Below, one piece after another: positions 23,935-34,423 of a DNA stretch of 64,000 nucleotides (position 1 is the stretch's first letter; each line of letters begins with the position of its first letter). Made by a program: the position numbers and the translations under genes. The DNA is from Mauremys mutica (lineage: Eukaryota > Chordata > Testudines > Geoemydidae). Below the pieces are notes generated by a model, which was not told the origin of the DNA, did not search any database, and saw only the letters and a program-made list of their open reading frames with translations. The stretch lies in contig NC_059080.1 of assembly GCF_020497125.1 (NCBI RefSeq), forward strand, positions 68,492,618 through 68,556,617, in the 5' to 3' direction.

Positions 23935-25140
23935 TTACTGGTGGCTTTCAGTCTCAAATTTCTCCCTCAAGGCATCCCTAATCCTTGCAACCCCGCACTG
24001 GGCCCCTCTAATAGCCCTGCTCTCTGGCTGTTCAAATTCAGCCTCCAGGTGTTGAACCTCCGAGTTCCATGCCTGAGTGAATCTTTCACCCTTCCCTTCA
24101 CAAATGTTATGGAGGGTACAGCATGCGGATATAACAGCGGGGATACTGTCATTAGTCAGGTCCAGCTTCCCATACAGAGAGTGCCAGATGCCCTTTAAAC
24201 AGCAAAAAGCACACTCCACAGTCATTCTGCATTGGCTCAGCATGTTGTTGAACCGCTCCTTGCTGCTGTCAAGGCTCCCTGTGTAGAGTTTCATGAGCCA
24301 TGGCATTAAAGGGTAAGGGGGGTCTCCAAGGATCACAATGGGCATTTCGACTTCCCCTACGGTGATCTTCTGGTCTGGGAAAAAAGTCCCAGCTTGCAGG
24401 TTCCTGAACAGCCCAGTGTTCTGAAAGATGCATGCATCATGCACCTTTCCGGGCCAGCCTGTGTTAATGTCAATGAAATGCCCATGGTGATCCACAAGTG
24501 CTTCCAATTAATGTACTCAGAGGTTAGGTGGGCTGGTGCCAGAATAGGAATATGCGTCCCATCTATCGCCCCTCCACAGTTAGGGAAACCCATTTGTGCA
24601 AAGCCAGCCACAATGTCATGCACATTACCCAGAGTCACGGTTCTTCTGAGCAAGATTCAATTAATGGCCCTGCAAACTTGCATCAACATGATTCCAACAG
24701 TCGACTTTCCCACTCCAAACTGGTAGCTGTCTGGAGTTGCCAGCTTCCAGATTGCAATAGCCACCCACTTCTCCACAGGCAGGCAGCTCTCAATCTCGTG
24801 TCCTTGCGCTGCAGGTTGAGGGCAAGCTCCTCACACAGTCCCATGAAAGTGGCTTTTCTCATCTGAAAGTTCTTCAGCCACTGCTTGTCATCCCAGACCT
24901 GCATGATGATGTGATCCCACCACTCAGTGCTTGTTTCCCGATCCCAAAAGTGGCATTCCATGGTGGTGAGCATGTCCGTGAATGCCACAAGCAAACTTGT
25001 GTCATATGCGTTACTCGAGTCGATATCATCATTGAAGCTCTCACTGTCACTTTGGATCATAAGGAATAACTCAACTGCCAAACATGACGTGCTGGCGAGA
25101 CACGTCAGCATATTCTTCAGCAGTTCGGGCTCCATTCCCG
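23935..25140 (-). pseudogene. Harbinger DDE transposase, broken copy
   Basis: Fragments in different frames resemble the intact transposase at 26535-27818 along its length. They include an ETSTEWWDHI block near the N-terminus (about 24940), QMRKATF, then GGAIDGTHIPI with the first catalytic Asp, GDPPYPL with the second, and VECAF with the Glu. The three catalytic residues survive, but the family's GRLKGRW after the Glu has become CCLKGIW. Frameshifts lie near 24.75-24.8 kb and 24.50 kb (where a YFSMVL-type stretch is lost), and there is a stop near 24.66 kb. The C-terminal third (24507-23935) is one open frame. The gene cannot make a full protein. Confidence 0.85.
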
Positions 25141-25504
25141 CAAACCAAAAGGGAAGACAGAGCGCACAGTACAAAAACCATTGAAAAATGGCGCCAAATG
25201 TGGATGGAAGCACAGGGAATGCTGGGATGTGAACCGATGCATCATGGAGCGTTGGGACAGGACACAGAATGCCCCGCACCTCCCACCCCCTTCCCACAAG
25301 CCACAGTGCCAGATTGGGAAGAGGTGCTCCGTGGGATAGGTGCCTATAATGCATCGCTCCCAATGCTGCTGCAAGTGCCACAAATGTGGCCACTCCAGTG
25401 CGCAAACAGCTTCAGGGTGCACAGACTGCAGCACTTTCCCTGCTGCGCTCTCCGAAGGCGGGTTTAACTCACAGAGCTCTACATCTGCAAGTGTAGCCAT
25501 GCCC

Positions 25505-26160
25505 AAAGGTCTAGTCCAAAGTCTGTGGGATGTCTGGATGCAGGATCTGAATTTGGCCTCATCTCTACCTGTAAATCACAGGTGAAAGGCAAGTGAGTAA
25601 TCCCTTTAAAGGAATGGCCAAATATAACACCTCTGATTGATCTCTCTCAGTGCAGCTGAAAGAAAGGAAGAAAAGCATATTTAAAATGCCTCCTCCCAAA
25701 AAAAGAACATGAAGTACCCAGGGGTTCATTCTGAGACATTTTCATGCACTTTTTAAGCATAAACATGAGCTCTGACTCAGTGACTAACTAAAGGAAATGA
25801 GTCATGAAAAAAGTGTGCTTAATAAAAAAAGTCTGAGTGTCCGACTCTTTTAGCCAGTTTGTGTGAAAGCCGAGGCGATTGGATGGTATTTATATTGTAT
25901 TTGCTGAAGAGAGCTAACGAAACAAGCTTGAAACCTGATAACCAGGTTCATCTCTAAAAAGCCATGTCTCATTATACAGTACTGTGGTGCTCTGATTTTT
26001 ATCCTTTATTCCACAGGGGAAATAGTCTTCATATAGACTGAAAATATTAAAGACTGACAGTCCTCTGCATAAGGCACATCTGTTTTTTGTCTCTAAGCCC
26101 ATAGATATTCAAAATTCCAGCAAAGGGAGATCAGGAACAGCTATATAATCATATTGCATC
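25505..26160. other. Unique-looking DNA between two Harbinger elements
   Basis: No gene or repeat was recognised. Confidence 0.5.
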
Positions 26161-26534
26161 TCAGGGTACGTCTACACTACAAGACTATTTCGATTCATCT
26201 TAATTCGAATTTCTGGAATCGACCTAATATAGTCGAAGTTGTGTATCCACAATAAATACAGTAATTCGACTGCGTGAGTCCACAGTAACGGGCGAAGCGT
26301 CAACTTTTGAAGCGGTGCACTGTGGGAAGCTATCCCACAGTTCCCGCACTACCTGCCGCCCATCGGAATGCTGGGATTTCCCACCAATGCATGCTGGGGG
26401 GGGGGGAAACTGTGTCGAGGGTGGTTTTGGGTAACTGTCATCAGTCAACCGTCACTCCCGCCGGCGGGAAATCAGTTCGCGCACTTTTCCTGTTATAAGT
26501 GACAGCGTGGACGCCACAGCACTCCACTGCGACC

Positions 26535-27818
26535 ATGGAGCCCGCTGCGATCATCGCTGCACTTATGGCCATTGTCAACTCCTCGCACCTTATCGAACAC
26601 CTCTTCCACAGTGAGATGTTGAGAACTCGGTCGAGAAGGCAACGGCAGCGTGGTGAGGACATGAAGTCTCAGAGTGGCACAGACCTCTCAGAAAGCACGG
26701 TACGCCACGCCGTGGAGATCATGGTGGCAATGGGTCATGTTCATGCTATGGGACGTCGATTCTGGGCCCGGGAAACAAGCACGGACTGGTGGGACCGCAT
26801 AGTGCTGCAGGTCTGGGATGAATCACAGTGGCTGCGAAACTTCAGGATGCGTAAGGGCACTTTCCTTGAACTGTATGACTTGCTGGCCCCTGCTCTGACG
26901 CGCAAGGACACCCGGATGCGAGCAGCCCTGACTGTGCAGAAGCGAGTGGCCATAGCCCTCTGGAAACTTGCAACGCCAGACAGCTACCGCTCAGTAGCGA
27001 ACCACTTTGGTGTGGGCAAATCTACCGTGGGGCTTGCTGTGATGCAAGTAGCCAACGCAATCGTTGATCTCCTGCTCTCGAAGGTGGTGACCCTGGGAAA
27101 CGTACAGGTTGTCATAGATGGCTTCGCCGCAATGGGATTCCCAAACTGCGGTGGGGCTATAGATGGGACTCACATTCCTATCCTGGGACCGGCCCACCAG
27201 GCCAGCCAGTATATAAACCGCAAGGGCTACTTTTCCATGGTGCTGCAAGCACTCGTGGACCATAGGGGACGGTTTACCAACATCAACGTCGGGTGGCCGG
27301 GCAAGGTTCATGACGCGCGTGTGTTCAAGAACTCTGGTCTGTTTAGACGCCTGCAGGAAGGTAGTTTCTTCCCAGACTACAAAATAAATGTTGGGGATGT
27401 GCAGATGCCTACAGTGATCCTCGGGGACCCAGCCTACCCGCTAATGCCCTGGCTCATGAAGCCCTATACAGGCGCCTTGGACACTGACAAGGAACTCTTC
27501 AACTACCGGCTGAGCAAGTGCAGAATGGTGGTGGAGTGTGCTTTCGGACGTCTGAAGGGGAGATGGAGGAGCTTACTGACTCGCTCGGATCTCAGCGAAA
27601 ACAATATCCCCATTGTCATTGCAGCTTGCTGTGTGCTCCACAATCTGTGTGAGAGCAAGGGGGAGACGTTTATGGCGGGATGGGAGCTTGAGGCACATCA
27701 TCTGGCTGCTGATTACTCTCAGCCAGACACCCGTGCGATTAGAAGAGCACAGCGGGAAGCCGTGTGCATCAGGGAGGCCTTGAAAGCCAGGTTCCTCAGC
27801 GAGCAGGGTAACCTGTGA
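26535..27818 (+). CDS. PIF/Harbinger DDE transposase, uninterrupted
   Basis: The protein is 427 codons, ending in TGA. It would cut and rejoin transposon ends in the nucleus. I chose the ATG at 26535 (context GCGACCATGG, a strong Kozak match). The frame is open 12 codons further upstream but without an ATG. An N-terminal region with the ETSTDWWDRI block (residues about 82-91) is followed by a helix-turn-helix candidate (YRSVANHFGVGKSTV, about residues 152-166), then the DDE nuclease. The catalytic residues are D210 in GGAIDGTH, D298 in LGDPAYPL and E334 in VECAFGRLKGRW, spaced 88 and 36 residues apart. All three family motifs are intact and no stop or frameshift is visible. Length and motifs agree with HARBI1-type transposases, which are usually around 350-450 residues. 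It is either a recently active transposase or one preserved by chance. No host gene fusion is seen. Confidence 0.95.
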   Translation: MEPAAIIAALMAIVNSSHLIEHLFHSEMLRTRSRRQRQRGEDMKSQSGTDLSESTVRHAVEIMVAMGHVHAMGRRFWARETSTDWWDRIVLQVWDESQWLRNFRMRKGTFLELYDLLAPALTRKDTRMRAALTVQKRVAIALWKLATPDSYRSVANHFGVGKSTVGLAVMQVANAIVDLLLSKVVTLGNVQVVIDGFAAMGFPNCGGAIDGTHIPILGPAHQASQYINRKGYFSMVLQALVDHRGRFTNINVGWPGKVHDARVFKNSGLFRRLQEGSFFPDYKINVGDVQMPTVILGDPAYPLMPWLMKPYTGALDTDKELFNYRLSKCRMVVECAFGRLKGRWRSLLTRSDLSENNIPIVIAACCVLHNLCESKGETFMAGWELEAHHLAADYSQPDTRAIRRAQREAVCIREALKARFLSEQGNL

Positions 27819-27939
27819 CTATTAACTTTGTGTATAGAGAAGCGGAACCTGCCCGTTTCTTTACCCAGTTTCTGTTGATTCTCCTCTACAGTTTTATATC
27901 CCGTTCACCCCGTTTGCCCCCTTCCAACACACGTGTACA

Positions 27940-27945
27940 AATAAA
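27940..27945 (+). promoter_or_regulatory. Poly(A) signal of the transposase gene
   Basis: AATAAA lies 121 bases after the transposase stop codon, the first canonical signal downstream. Confidence 0.6.
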
Positions 27946-29288
27946 GTTAATAGAGCATTGTTCAGCAACAACCTTCTCTGGACTACTGACTTCGCGTGAA
28001 AGGGTTGACACAGGGACGGTGACTGTGGTGGGTTGGGTGTGCAGTGATGTAGAGACCGCTTCTAGACTATAGGACTGATAGGCTCCTGCTCGTACAGCGG
28101 TCTCTGTGGTGAGGACTGGTACAGGTGCGTGTGCAGGAATGGGTGAGTGGTGCAGGCTTTGCGACGGAGTTTGGGTGCAGGCTCTGGGCTGGGGGTTGGG
28201 GGCATAGGAAGGTGTGAGTGGTGTGTGATAATGGGGAGGAGGTGTAGGGGGTTGCGGGCTAGGGACTGATGGTTTGATGCATTGTAGAGGCTCAGGGCTA
28301 CGATAGAAGGGCAGGGTGAGGGCAACCTGCCTTGCCACTTGTGGATGGCATGCTTAATGACCCTGGGGCAGCAGACAGCATTTCTGCGGGTAGCCTCTCT
28401 ACTGTGAGACAGGGACGCGGCACAGCGGGGGGGGGGTGTGAGACGACATACCGGAGGAGGGGTGGCAGGTGGGGGCTGGTACCTGCTCCAGGCAGGGAAT
28501 TGACGGGGCTGGGGGAGACCCGCATGGGACAGGGCACGATCCAGGCATGGCCGGTGGAGAGACCCACCTGCAAATATACCTGGCGCAGGGCACTTTCCGC
28601 CTATGAGCAGAACATGAAAATCACCCCACAGACTGACCAGGGTGACTAGAGGCTGCACTCTGTGAGTGACCAGCTGTTGATCTTGCCCCCATATCTGTAC
28701 CACTATTAACGGTGAAAGTCCTATGCAATTCCCAAACCATTCTCCCCCCTTCACGGAAAGTATTCTGCAAAGAAACCTGACGGGAAAAGAAATTACCAAA
28801 AAATAAAAACTTTTTATAATGAACAGCACATTAAGGGAAGGACTTCTCAAAAGTAAGGTACTGAGAGCGTTTTGTAAGTTTAGCACTCTGCTGTGGTGCA
28901 TTAACATTTTTCACGGCCCCTGGTGCCCCTTCCTCTTGTCATTTTGGGTGATGGTGGGATTGGACTTTGCGGCGGGGGGCGACGGTCGCAGATGCAGTGA
29001 AGGGGAGCTCCGTCCTCCTTCCTGCGGTGCTGCAGAACATCGACAAGGCGCCTGGATCAGGTAGGGATACAGTTGCACCTATGTGACAGGAAAAAGTGAG
29101 TGAATTCCATAGAGAGATATTTTTGGTCAAAAAAGAAACAAAGTCTACTCAGTGTGTGTGAACAAGAGCAAGCACAGCACCTCTCTCATGAGCACGCACT
29201 CGGGGAAAGTTCGATTTCTCTGGGTTCGCTTTCATTGCCTGTGGTATTGCACTGCAGACCAGAGAAGCGGGGCAGGAAAGAAGAATCC
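27946..29288. other. Internal Harbinger sequence without a supported gene
   Basis: GC-rich DNA between the transposase and the third reading frame. It contains GGGG-rich and CCCC-rich stretches and a 281-codon minus-strand open frame (28062-28907) of low-complexity composition that is not accepted as a gene. A promoter for the third reading frame probably lies in its right part, but no certain motif was identified. Confidence 0.4.
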
Positions 29289-29306
29289 ATGGAGCGGCCA
29301 GGCATG
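29289..29306 (+). CDS. Candidate first exon of the third Harbinger reading frame
   Basis: A short frame ATGGAGCGGCCAGGCATG (six codons) is followed immediately by GTAAGC, a good splice donor, at 29307. Joining it to the AG acceptor at 29551-29552 keeps phase with the frame that starts GAGTCT at 29553, giving a protein of about 104 residues. This is a splice prediction from the sequence alone. The alternative is that translation starts at the in-frame ATG at 29547. Confidence 0.35.
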
Positions 29307-29546
29307 GTAAGCCAATTTTTTTTGCAGCTTTAAGTTGCATCTACAGCACTGTCCTCCTGCTGCAGGCAAACATGAAAGCAGAATCGGTGCCCCTGTTGCA
29401 GCCCCTCGCGGCCGTTCCCTGTTAGAGATCCCTGTATTCTCCCACTCTGCAGCCTCCTACACGTGGCTGTACAGTGACGCTTCTTGTTATGCAAAGGAAC
29501 AGTTAAGCACAACCATTACTAATGGTACACAAATTACTCTAATTAC

Positions 29547-29849
29547 ATGCAGGAGTCTGCGCGCGACATCACACTGAGGAGAGTGTCACGGAGAGAGAGA
29601 GCGCGCATGCTGGAGGAAAGCCAACAGAACCCTGGGGCCTATGCTGCCATGCTCGTGAAGGCGCTGGTCCCCGAGTTCCAGCTGAGAGCGTTGCGTGGAA
29701 AAGTGTGCTTCCTCGGGGCACCCAATAAGCAAGCCCTGCCCAGGAACCTCATGCAGAGGCTTGGCGATTACCTCCTGGAGAGCTTCCTGGAGATGTCAGA
29801 GGAAGATGACAGTTCCATCCACCTGTACATAGACCTTGTGTTCGCCTAG
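29547..29849 (+). CDS. Third reading frame of the Harbinger element, unknown function
   Basis: The frame has 100 codons with an ATG at 29547 and stop TAG. I do not recognise a domain. The product is soluble-looking, with no membrane segment or signal peptide. It has an Arg-rich N-terminal third, a central RGKVCFLGAPNKQALPRNL block, and an acidic, Leu-rich C-terminal third (SFLEMSEEDDSS). Reality is supported by a second copy at 63440-63715 on the minus strand of another element. That copy aligns without any gap over 92 codons and preserves MQES, ITLRRV, RGKVC, GAPNK and ALPRNL. Both copies are preceded by the same TTA.ATGCAG acceptor-like sequence. AATAAA follows at 29873, overlapping the end of the converging Myb-like gene. 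It may be an accessory protein of the transposon. Confidence 0.6.
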   Translation: MQESARDITLRRVSRRERARMLEESQQNPGAYAAMLVKALVPEFQLRALRGKVCFLGAPNKQALPRNLMQRLGDYLLESFLEMSEEDDSSIHLYIDLVFA

Positions 29850-29872
29850 TTGTTTTCCCAGTTTATTTAAAA

Positions 29873-29878
29873 AATAAA
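29873..29878 (+). promoter_or_regulatory. Poly(A) signal of the third reading frame
   Basis: AATAAA lies 23 bases after the stop at 29849. A minus-strand AATAAA at 29867-29862 is adjacent and could serve the converging Myb-like gene. Confidence 0.5.
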
Positions 29879-29889
29879 TGTTAACATGT

Positions 29890-30467
29890 TTGAAGCAGTT
29901 ACCGATTGATCCTTCTCCTGATTCAGGGTCCATGGTAACGGGTGGGGAGTGTTGGTAGGGGATCTCATTGACGGTGACGAAGAGATCCTGGGTGTCGGGG
30001 AAATCTGTGTTGTAAGCGCTGTCGACTGCCTCATCCTCTTAAACTTTCCCGTACGCGAACATCTCCGAGGAACAGTCCGTCGACAGTATCCCATCCTCTC
30101 AGTCCATGGTCACTGGTGGGGCAGTGGTGGCAGACCCACCGAGAATGGCATGCAGTGCCTCGTAGAAGCGGCATGTCTGGGGCTGGGCTCCGGAGCATCC
30201 GTTTGCCGCTCTGAGTTTCTGGTAGCCTTCTCTCAGCTCCTTGACTTTCACGTGGCACTGCATTGTATCCCGGCTGTATCCTCTGTCTCTCATGGCTTTG
30301 GAGACCTTCTCGAAGGTCTTTGCATTCCGTTTGCTGGAGCGCAGCTCCGAAAGCACAGACTCATCGCCCCACACAGCAATCAGATCCGAGACTTCCCGGT
30401 CAGTCCATGCTGGGGACCTCTTTGTAGTGTGAGATTGCCTGGACTCCTCTGGTGGAGAACTCTGCAT
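29890..30467 (-). pseudogene. Myb/SANT-like DNA-binding gene of the 26-kb Harbinger element, broken after the SANT domain
   Basis: The start ATG is at 30467 (MQSSPPEES). A complete-looking SANT/trihelix domain follows: SPAWTDREVSDLIAVWG, SELRSSKRNAKTF, MRDRGYSRD, VKVKELREGYQKL, then TCRFYEALHAILGG. The frame is open for 122 codons to a TGA at 30101-30099. The related copy at 62835 has a Ser codon at that place, so the TGA is a nonsense change. A second stop and a small deletion follow near 30030. The acidic segment with TQDLFVTV continues to a donor-like site near 29903. A truncated DNA-binding protein could still be made, but the acidic and C-terminal parts are lost. Confidence 0.8.
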
Positions 30468-30860
30468 CGTTGCCGGTGCTGCTGAGCTCGCCCCGATGAG
30501 CAACCAGGACATGAGATTCAAACTGTCCAGACAGGAAAAGGAATTCAAATTTTCCAGGGGCATTGACTGTGTGGCTGGTCAGAGCATCCAAGCTCGGACT
30601 GGCGTCCAGAGCATCAGCAGAGTGTTGCACTCTGGGATAGCTCCCGGAGCTACTAAGATCGATTCGCATCCACACCTAGCCTAATTCGACATAGCCATGT
30701 TGAATTTAGCGCTACTCCCCTTGTCGAGGTGGAGTACCGAAGTCAAACTAAAGAGCCCTCTATGTCGAATTAAATGGCTTCCTGGTGTGGACGGGTGCAC
30801 GCTTAATTCGATTTAACGCTGCTAAATTCGATTTAAAGTGCTAGTGTGGACCAGCCCTCA

Positions 30861-33800
30861 GTCCATTAAATTCATCCTAGATTGATACATCAATAGTATA
30901 GTTACTGCAATGTATAGTTATTCAAGGCTACAGGAATTGGGCTAGTCATGTGCTCAATTTATTCAGTTATGCTCACTCTAGCCTACAGTTCGATACCCAT
31001 GATCATCGATCTGTGATTTCAATAACCAATCTAGGTTTCTATGAACTCACAATAGCAGATCCCTGGAATCCCAACAGCATGAATAACTATCTCCTTGCCC
31101 TCATAAGGTGATCCAGCACATTCCATTTCGAAATCCTCTCAGATGATGGCCTTCTAATCTTCTGTATACTGGTCCCAGCAGGCACTGGAATGGAGCAGAA
31201 TCTCCCTCCACTCCTTATTTTAAAGGAAAACATTAACATGCAAAATCTAAAAGCCAAAACATTTCAGGAGTGTTTTATGACACATACTTACCATTTTTGC
31301 ACCAGCTGTACATTCTGAACGTATTTATTCCCTTATATCCCAGCATGCTTTTCAAGTGCGGCCAGCACTGGGTGTGCATTTATCAATATTACAATTTCAT
31401 ATGACCAGTAAGTGATTACTACCTAGAATTAAACCATCTCTGCTAAAAAGGAATCAAGTTCAGATGGTTTTCACGTGGACTTTAACGTAGAAGACAGGCA
31501 TCTAGTGGTGGTAAGAAGAGAGGCACCCTATTCATTTATAAATTCAGAATTAACTGTTGTTGTGAAAGAAACCAACTCATGCATGTAATGCCTTCAGACG
31601 ATGGCTTCATGTTCTTCTCGCTAGAATTCTAACTACAGCCATGAACAGGTCATTCATCTACAGCACAAACACATAGTGAAATGAATGTAACACTGGCCAT
31701 GCTACACTGTGTGGGAAACACCCCTTAGGTGCCGATCAGTCCTGACCATTTCCTAGCCTCAGCTCACACTCTGCTACAGAACATTTGCACCCATATATAT
31801 GGAATTATCATTTGAGTTGTCACAGCCCCAGAGGGTACCTCCGGACTACAATCATACTGAAAGCATTGGGATTACAATAACTGCCATTCCACAAGAGACC
31901 ACTAGTCTGTTGGGTCTGGGATCCTGCCTCTAGCAGTAGCCTATAGAGGAAGTATCAGAATAGGGAAAGAAATGGACATACTACTTTTCACACTGTGTGA
32001 TGTTACGCCATGTGTGGAGGCAAGGAGATAAATTGCTTACTTACCCTATGAGGGGAACACACATATTCCCAAGAGCATGAGAATAAGTGCCATTTGTAAC
32101 TAAAACCTAGCTAGTTTAACTGTAGGTGCTATTCATAGTAACATAAAAAAGTACAAGCAATAAAAACTGTATGATCTAGCCTTTAAGTATTCTGTAAATA
32201 ATTAATAATGACATATTAAACCTAACATCTGTGGCATTAGAAGAAATCCCCAGCGTCTTGCTATGTGGGTAGATATCAACTGCTGTATAAAAGAGGCAAC
32301 GTAGGCAATAAATCCAGGCAGCGTCTCCTAGATGAGCAGGACCAGATTTAAAATGAAGGGCCAAAGGTGTGCAAAGAATTTAGAATATTTGACTGAATGA
32401 CGGCTGGTACTTTGATTATCCCTTAAGAATGATAAAATTCACAGATATAGTGCAGTATGAGATAGAGGGAAAAACAGATTTGGCAGTGCTCATGACTTTC
32501 TTTCTTACATATATATCCTTCCCTAACTTAAAAACAGGGCTACGGCCACCGTGTCACTGCCCTGTGTCCTCCTTGCCCCATGCTACATACAACCACAGCT
32601 CAGACTGAGTGAAGAAGCAAGGCCATTTTCTATAGATTACCAGTCCTATAGCTGATCTTCCATGTCCACTTAACTTTTGCTTCATGAGCTGATACAAACA
32701 ATAAGGTTACCAATTAATACTAACTTTAGGCATTAATTCTTACCTTTTCCTTGGGAACTAGATTGAGATTTACTCTCTTTTCACATATAAACCATTAACC
32801 AACCAGCAGAGGATTAACAACTTTTGGCTACTACTGACGTAGGCTGGATCTGTAAACAAAGAGATGAAAGTTTGTGTGTCTCTTTACTAATGCCCGGATT
32901 GTTCCAGTCCCTCATGATAATGTTTTGTTTCTCTCTTCAAAGGCCTTTTTATTTATTTCTTTTTTTAAAGTTTTTTCCAGAAAATAGTCTAGAGAATTGC
33001 TGGAACAGCAGTTAACGTAAAACTAAGCTATGGCTACACCTCATTTAGAAAAAAAAATAGATGTGATTGGGCAAAACCGAGACAGTTTTCTTGGAATTTT
33101 CCATTTAGTCTTTTTTCCTGACCAGCCCTAGCAAATGCAAGTCATTGCAAATATGATCACAAAGGGGAATTTGTATTTGCCTCAGCTCTTGTCGTTCACC
33201 ACACTGTTCTTCATCTTACTATCTTTCTCTGAAGCTCTTTCGTGCTCATGGCTTGCGTAACAGTCTGACTGGACAGCCCTCCTATCTTTCGTTGCCATAG
33301 AAAACTTCTTGTTGATGGCTTTATCTAGCTGCAGCTCAGTCACATAACAGGCCTCCCCTGGCCAGTTACTCCAGGTAGCTCTTAATAAGTTCATGATTTT
33401 CACTATGTCAACAACTCTTCAATAAGGCCTTTTAAATAGATATGATACTTGAATTTATAAAATATATTTCCTTTGAGTGTCTCCTTGATGCTTGGCTTCA
33501 GGGAGATTGTGCTTTTTATGTTTTAAAAACCTTTTCCCACTATTGATACTGTTCATTTTTATATCTGATATGTTTCTTACTCAGTCTTTAATGTCCCCCT
33601 TTTCCATTTTCTTTAATGTTTTAACTTCAGTTTGCCCTAAAAAGTCACTTTGTAAAATTATGTTATTGGATTTTATATAAAATTTGCTCCATTTGCAAGT
33701 AAAAAAAAGTTAGTTTATTTACATTCTCCTGCCAGTCCAACCAACTCAGCCTGGACTCTGACTGTCATGATGGACTCTTTCTATTCGACATGTTACAGAT

Positions 33801-34265
33801 TTGCCAACCCTGCTGATTTTATGGCAAGTCTCACAATGTTTGGTGTTTGTCTTAAAGTTTGGCATCATACAACTATACCAAAATCTCAGCTTTCATTAAA
33901 AAAAGAAAAAAAAATTCCAGCTCTCATGGTTGTAGAGAGAAAAAAAAAACCCTTGAAAATACACACTCAAAAGGCTCAGAAGCCAAATAAACTCCAAGAG
34001 TGAAATTTGACTTCAATTATTTCACCCAAAATGTCTTATTTTTAAAATATTGTTGCTTGGTGGTGGGGCTGGCTCATGATTTTTGAACACTTGGGCTTGG
34101 CAATACAGATGTCATTAATAATAAAAGGTTATGTCAACATCAGGCCTTTGGTGACATGACACCTATGAAACCCCATTGTCTCCAGATTATGCCCCAAGTA
34201 GGTTTGAACAGATGTCACTAACGGCACAATCTGAAGGGAGACACTGGAGTAGCACTGGTATCTTG
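30861..34265. other. Unique-looking intergenic DNA
   Basis: No supported gene or clear repeat. A GACCAGCCCTAG block near 33120 may be a remnant of the AT-rich element family seen at 4802-5521. Confidence 0.45.
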
Positions 34266-34423
34266 GAGTCTGTCTACACTGCAAAAATGACCCTTGGCAG
34301 TGAGTCTCAGAGCTCAGGTCAACTGACAGACATGCAGGGTTAACGCTACACAGCTAAAATAGTCAGTTGACTGGGGTCTGAGACTCGCTGCTGCAGGTCT
34401 TTTTTTTGCAGTGGAGACATACC
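34266..34423. repeat. MITE with GTCTACACTGCAAA-type ends
   Basis: The left end AGTCTGTCTACACTGCAAAA and the reverse-complemented right end GGTATGTCTCCACTGCAAAA are inverted repeats. Internally, GAGTCTCAGAGCTCAGGTCA faces GACTGGGGTCTGAGACTCG as a second inverted pair. This is typical of a short non-autonomous DNA transposon. A TSD was not resolved. Confidence 0.7.

Larger units (their letters stand above)
21541..25504. mobile_element. PIF/Harbinger element, decayed, two genes
   Basis: The ends are inverted repeats: left GGGCTTGGCTACACTTGCA, right (reverse complement) GGGCATGGCTACACTTGCA. The flanking trinucleotides are TTA on the left and AAA on the right, so the usual 3-bp TWA duplication is imperfect. 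Inside are a Myb/SANT-like gene on the plus strand and a DDE transposase on the minus strand, the standard Harbinger pair, converging at about 23.8 kb. The poly(A) signals face each other: AATAAA at 23773 on plus and at 23810-23805 on minus. The TIRs match the MITE at 54978-55795 better than those of the 26-kb element, so this is a different subfamily. Confidence 0.88.
26164..30857. mobile_element. PIF/Harbinger element with intact transposase, 4.7 kb
   Basis: The 3-bp target duplication TCA (26161-26163 and 30858-30860) flanks inverted ends GGGTACGTCTACACTA and, reverse-complemented from the right, GGGCTGGTCCACACTA. Subterminal DNA at both ends is dense in TTCGA/AATTCG words. Gene order from left to right is DDE transposase (+), a poly(A) signal, about 1.3 kb of GC-rich sequence without a supported gene, a third small reading frame (+), then a Myb/SANT-like gene (-) facing it. 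The element is far less decayed than its neighbour at 21.5 kb. The right terminus is highly similar to the start of the element at 62445. Confidence 0.95.

Noticed and set aside
26499..26534. Upstream extension of the Harbinger transposase by 12 codons
   Set aside because: The extension starts with GTG and has no ATG. The ATG at 26535 has a strong Kozak context.
28062..28907. 281-codon minus-strand open frame inside the 26-kb Harbinger element
   Set aside because: The C-terminal two thirds are low-complexity Pro/Ser/His/Arg sequence from a GC-rich tract with few stop codons. No domain and no second copy were seen in the window.
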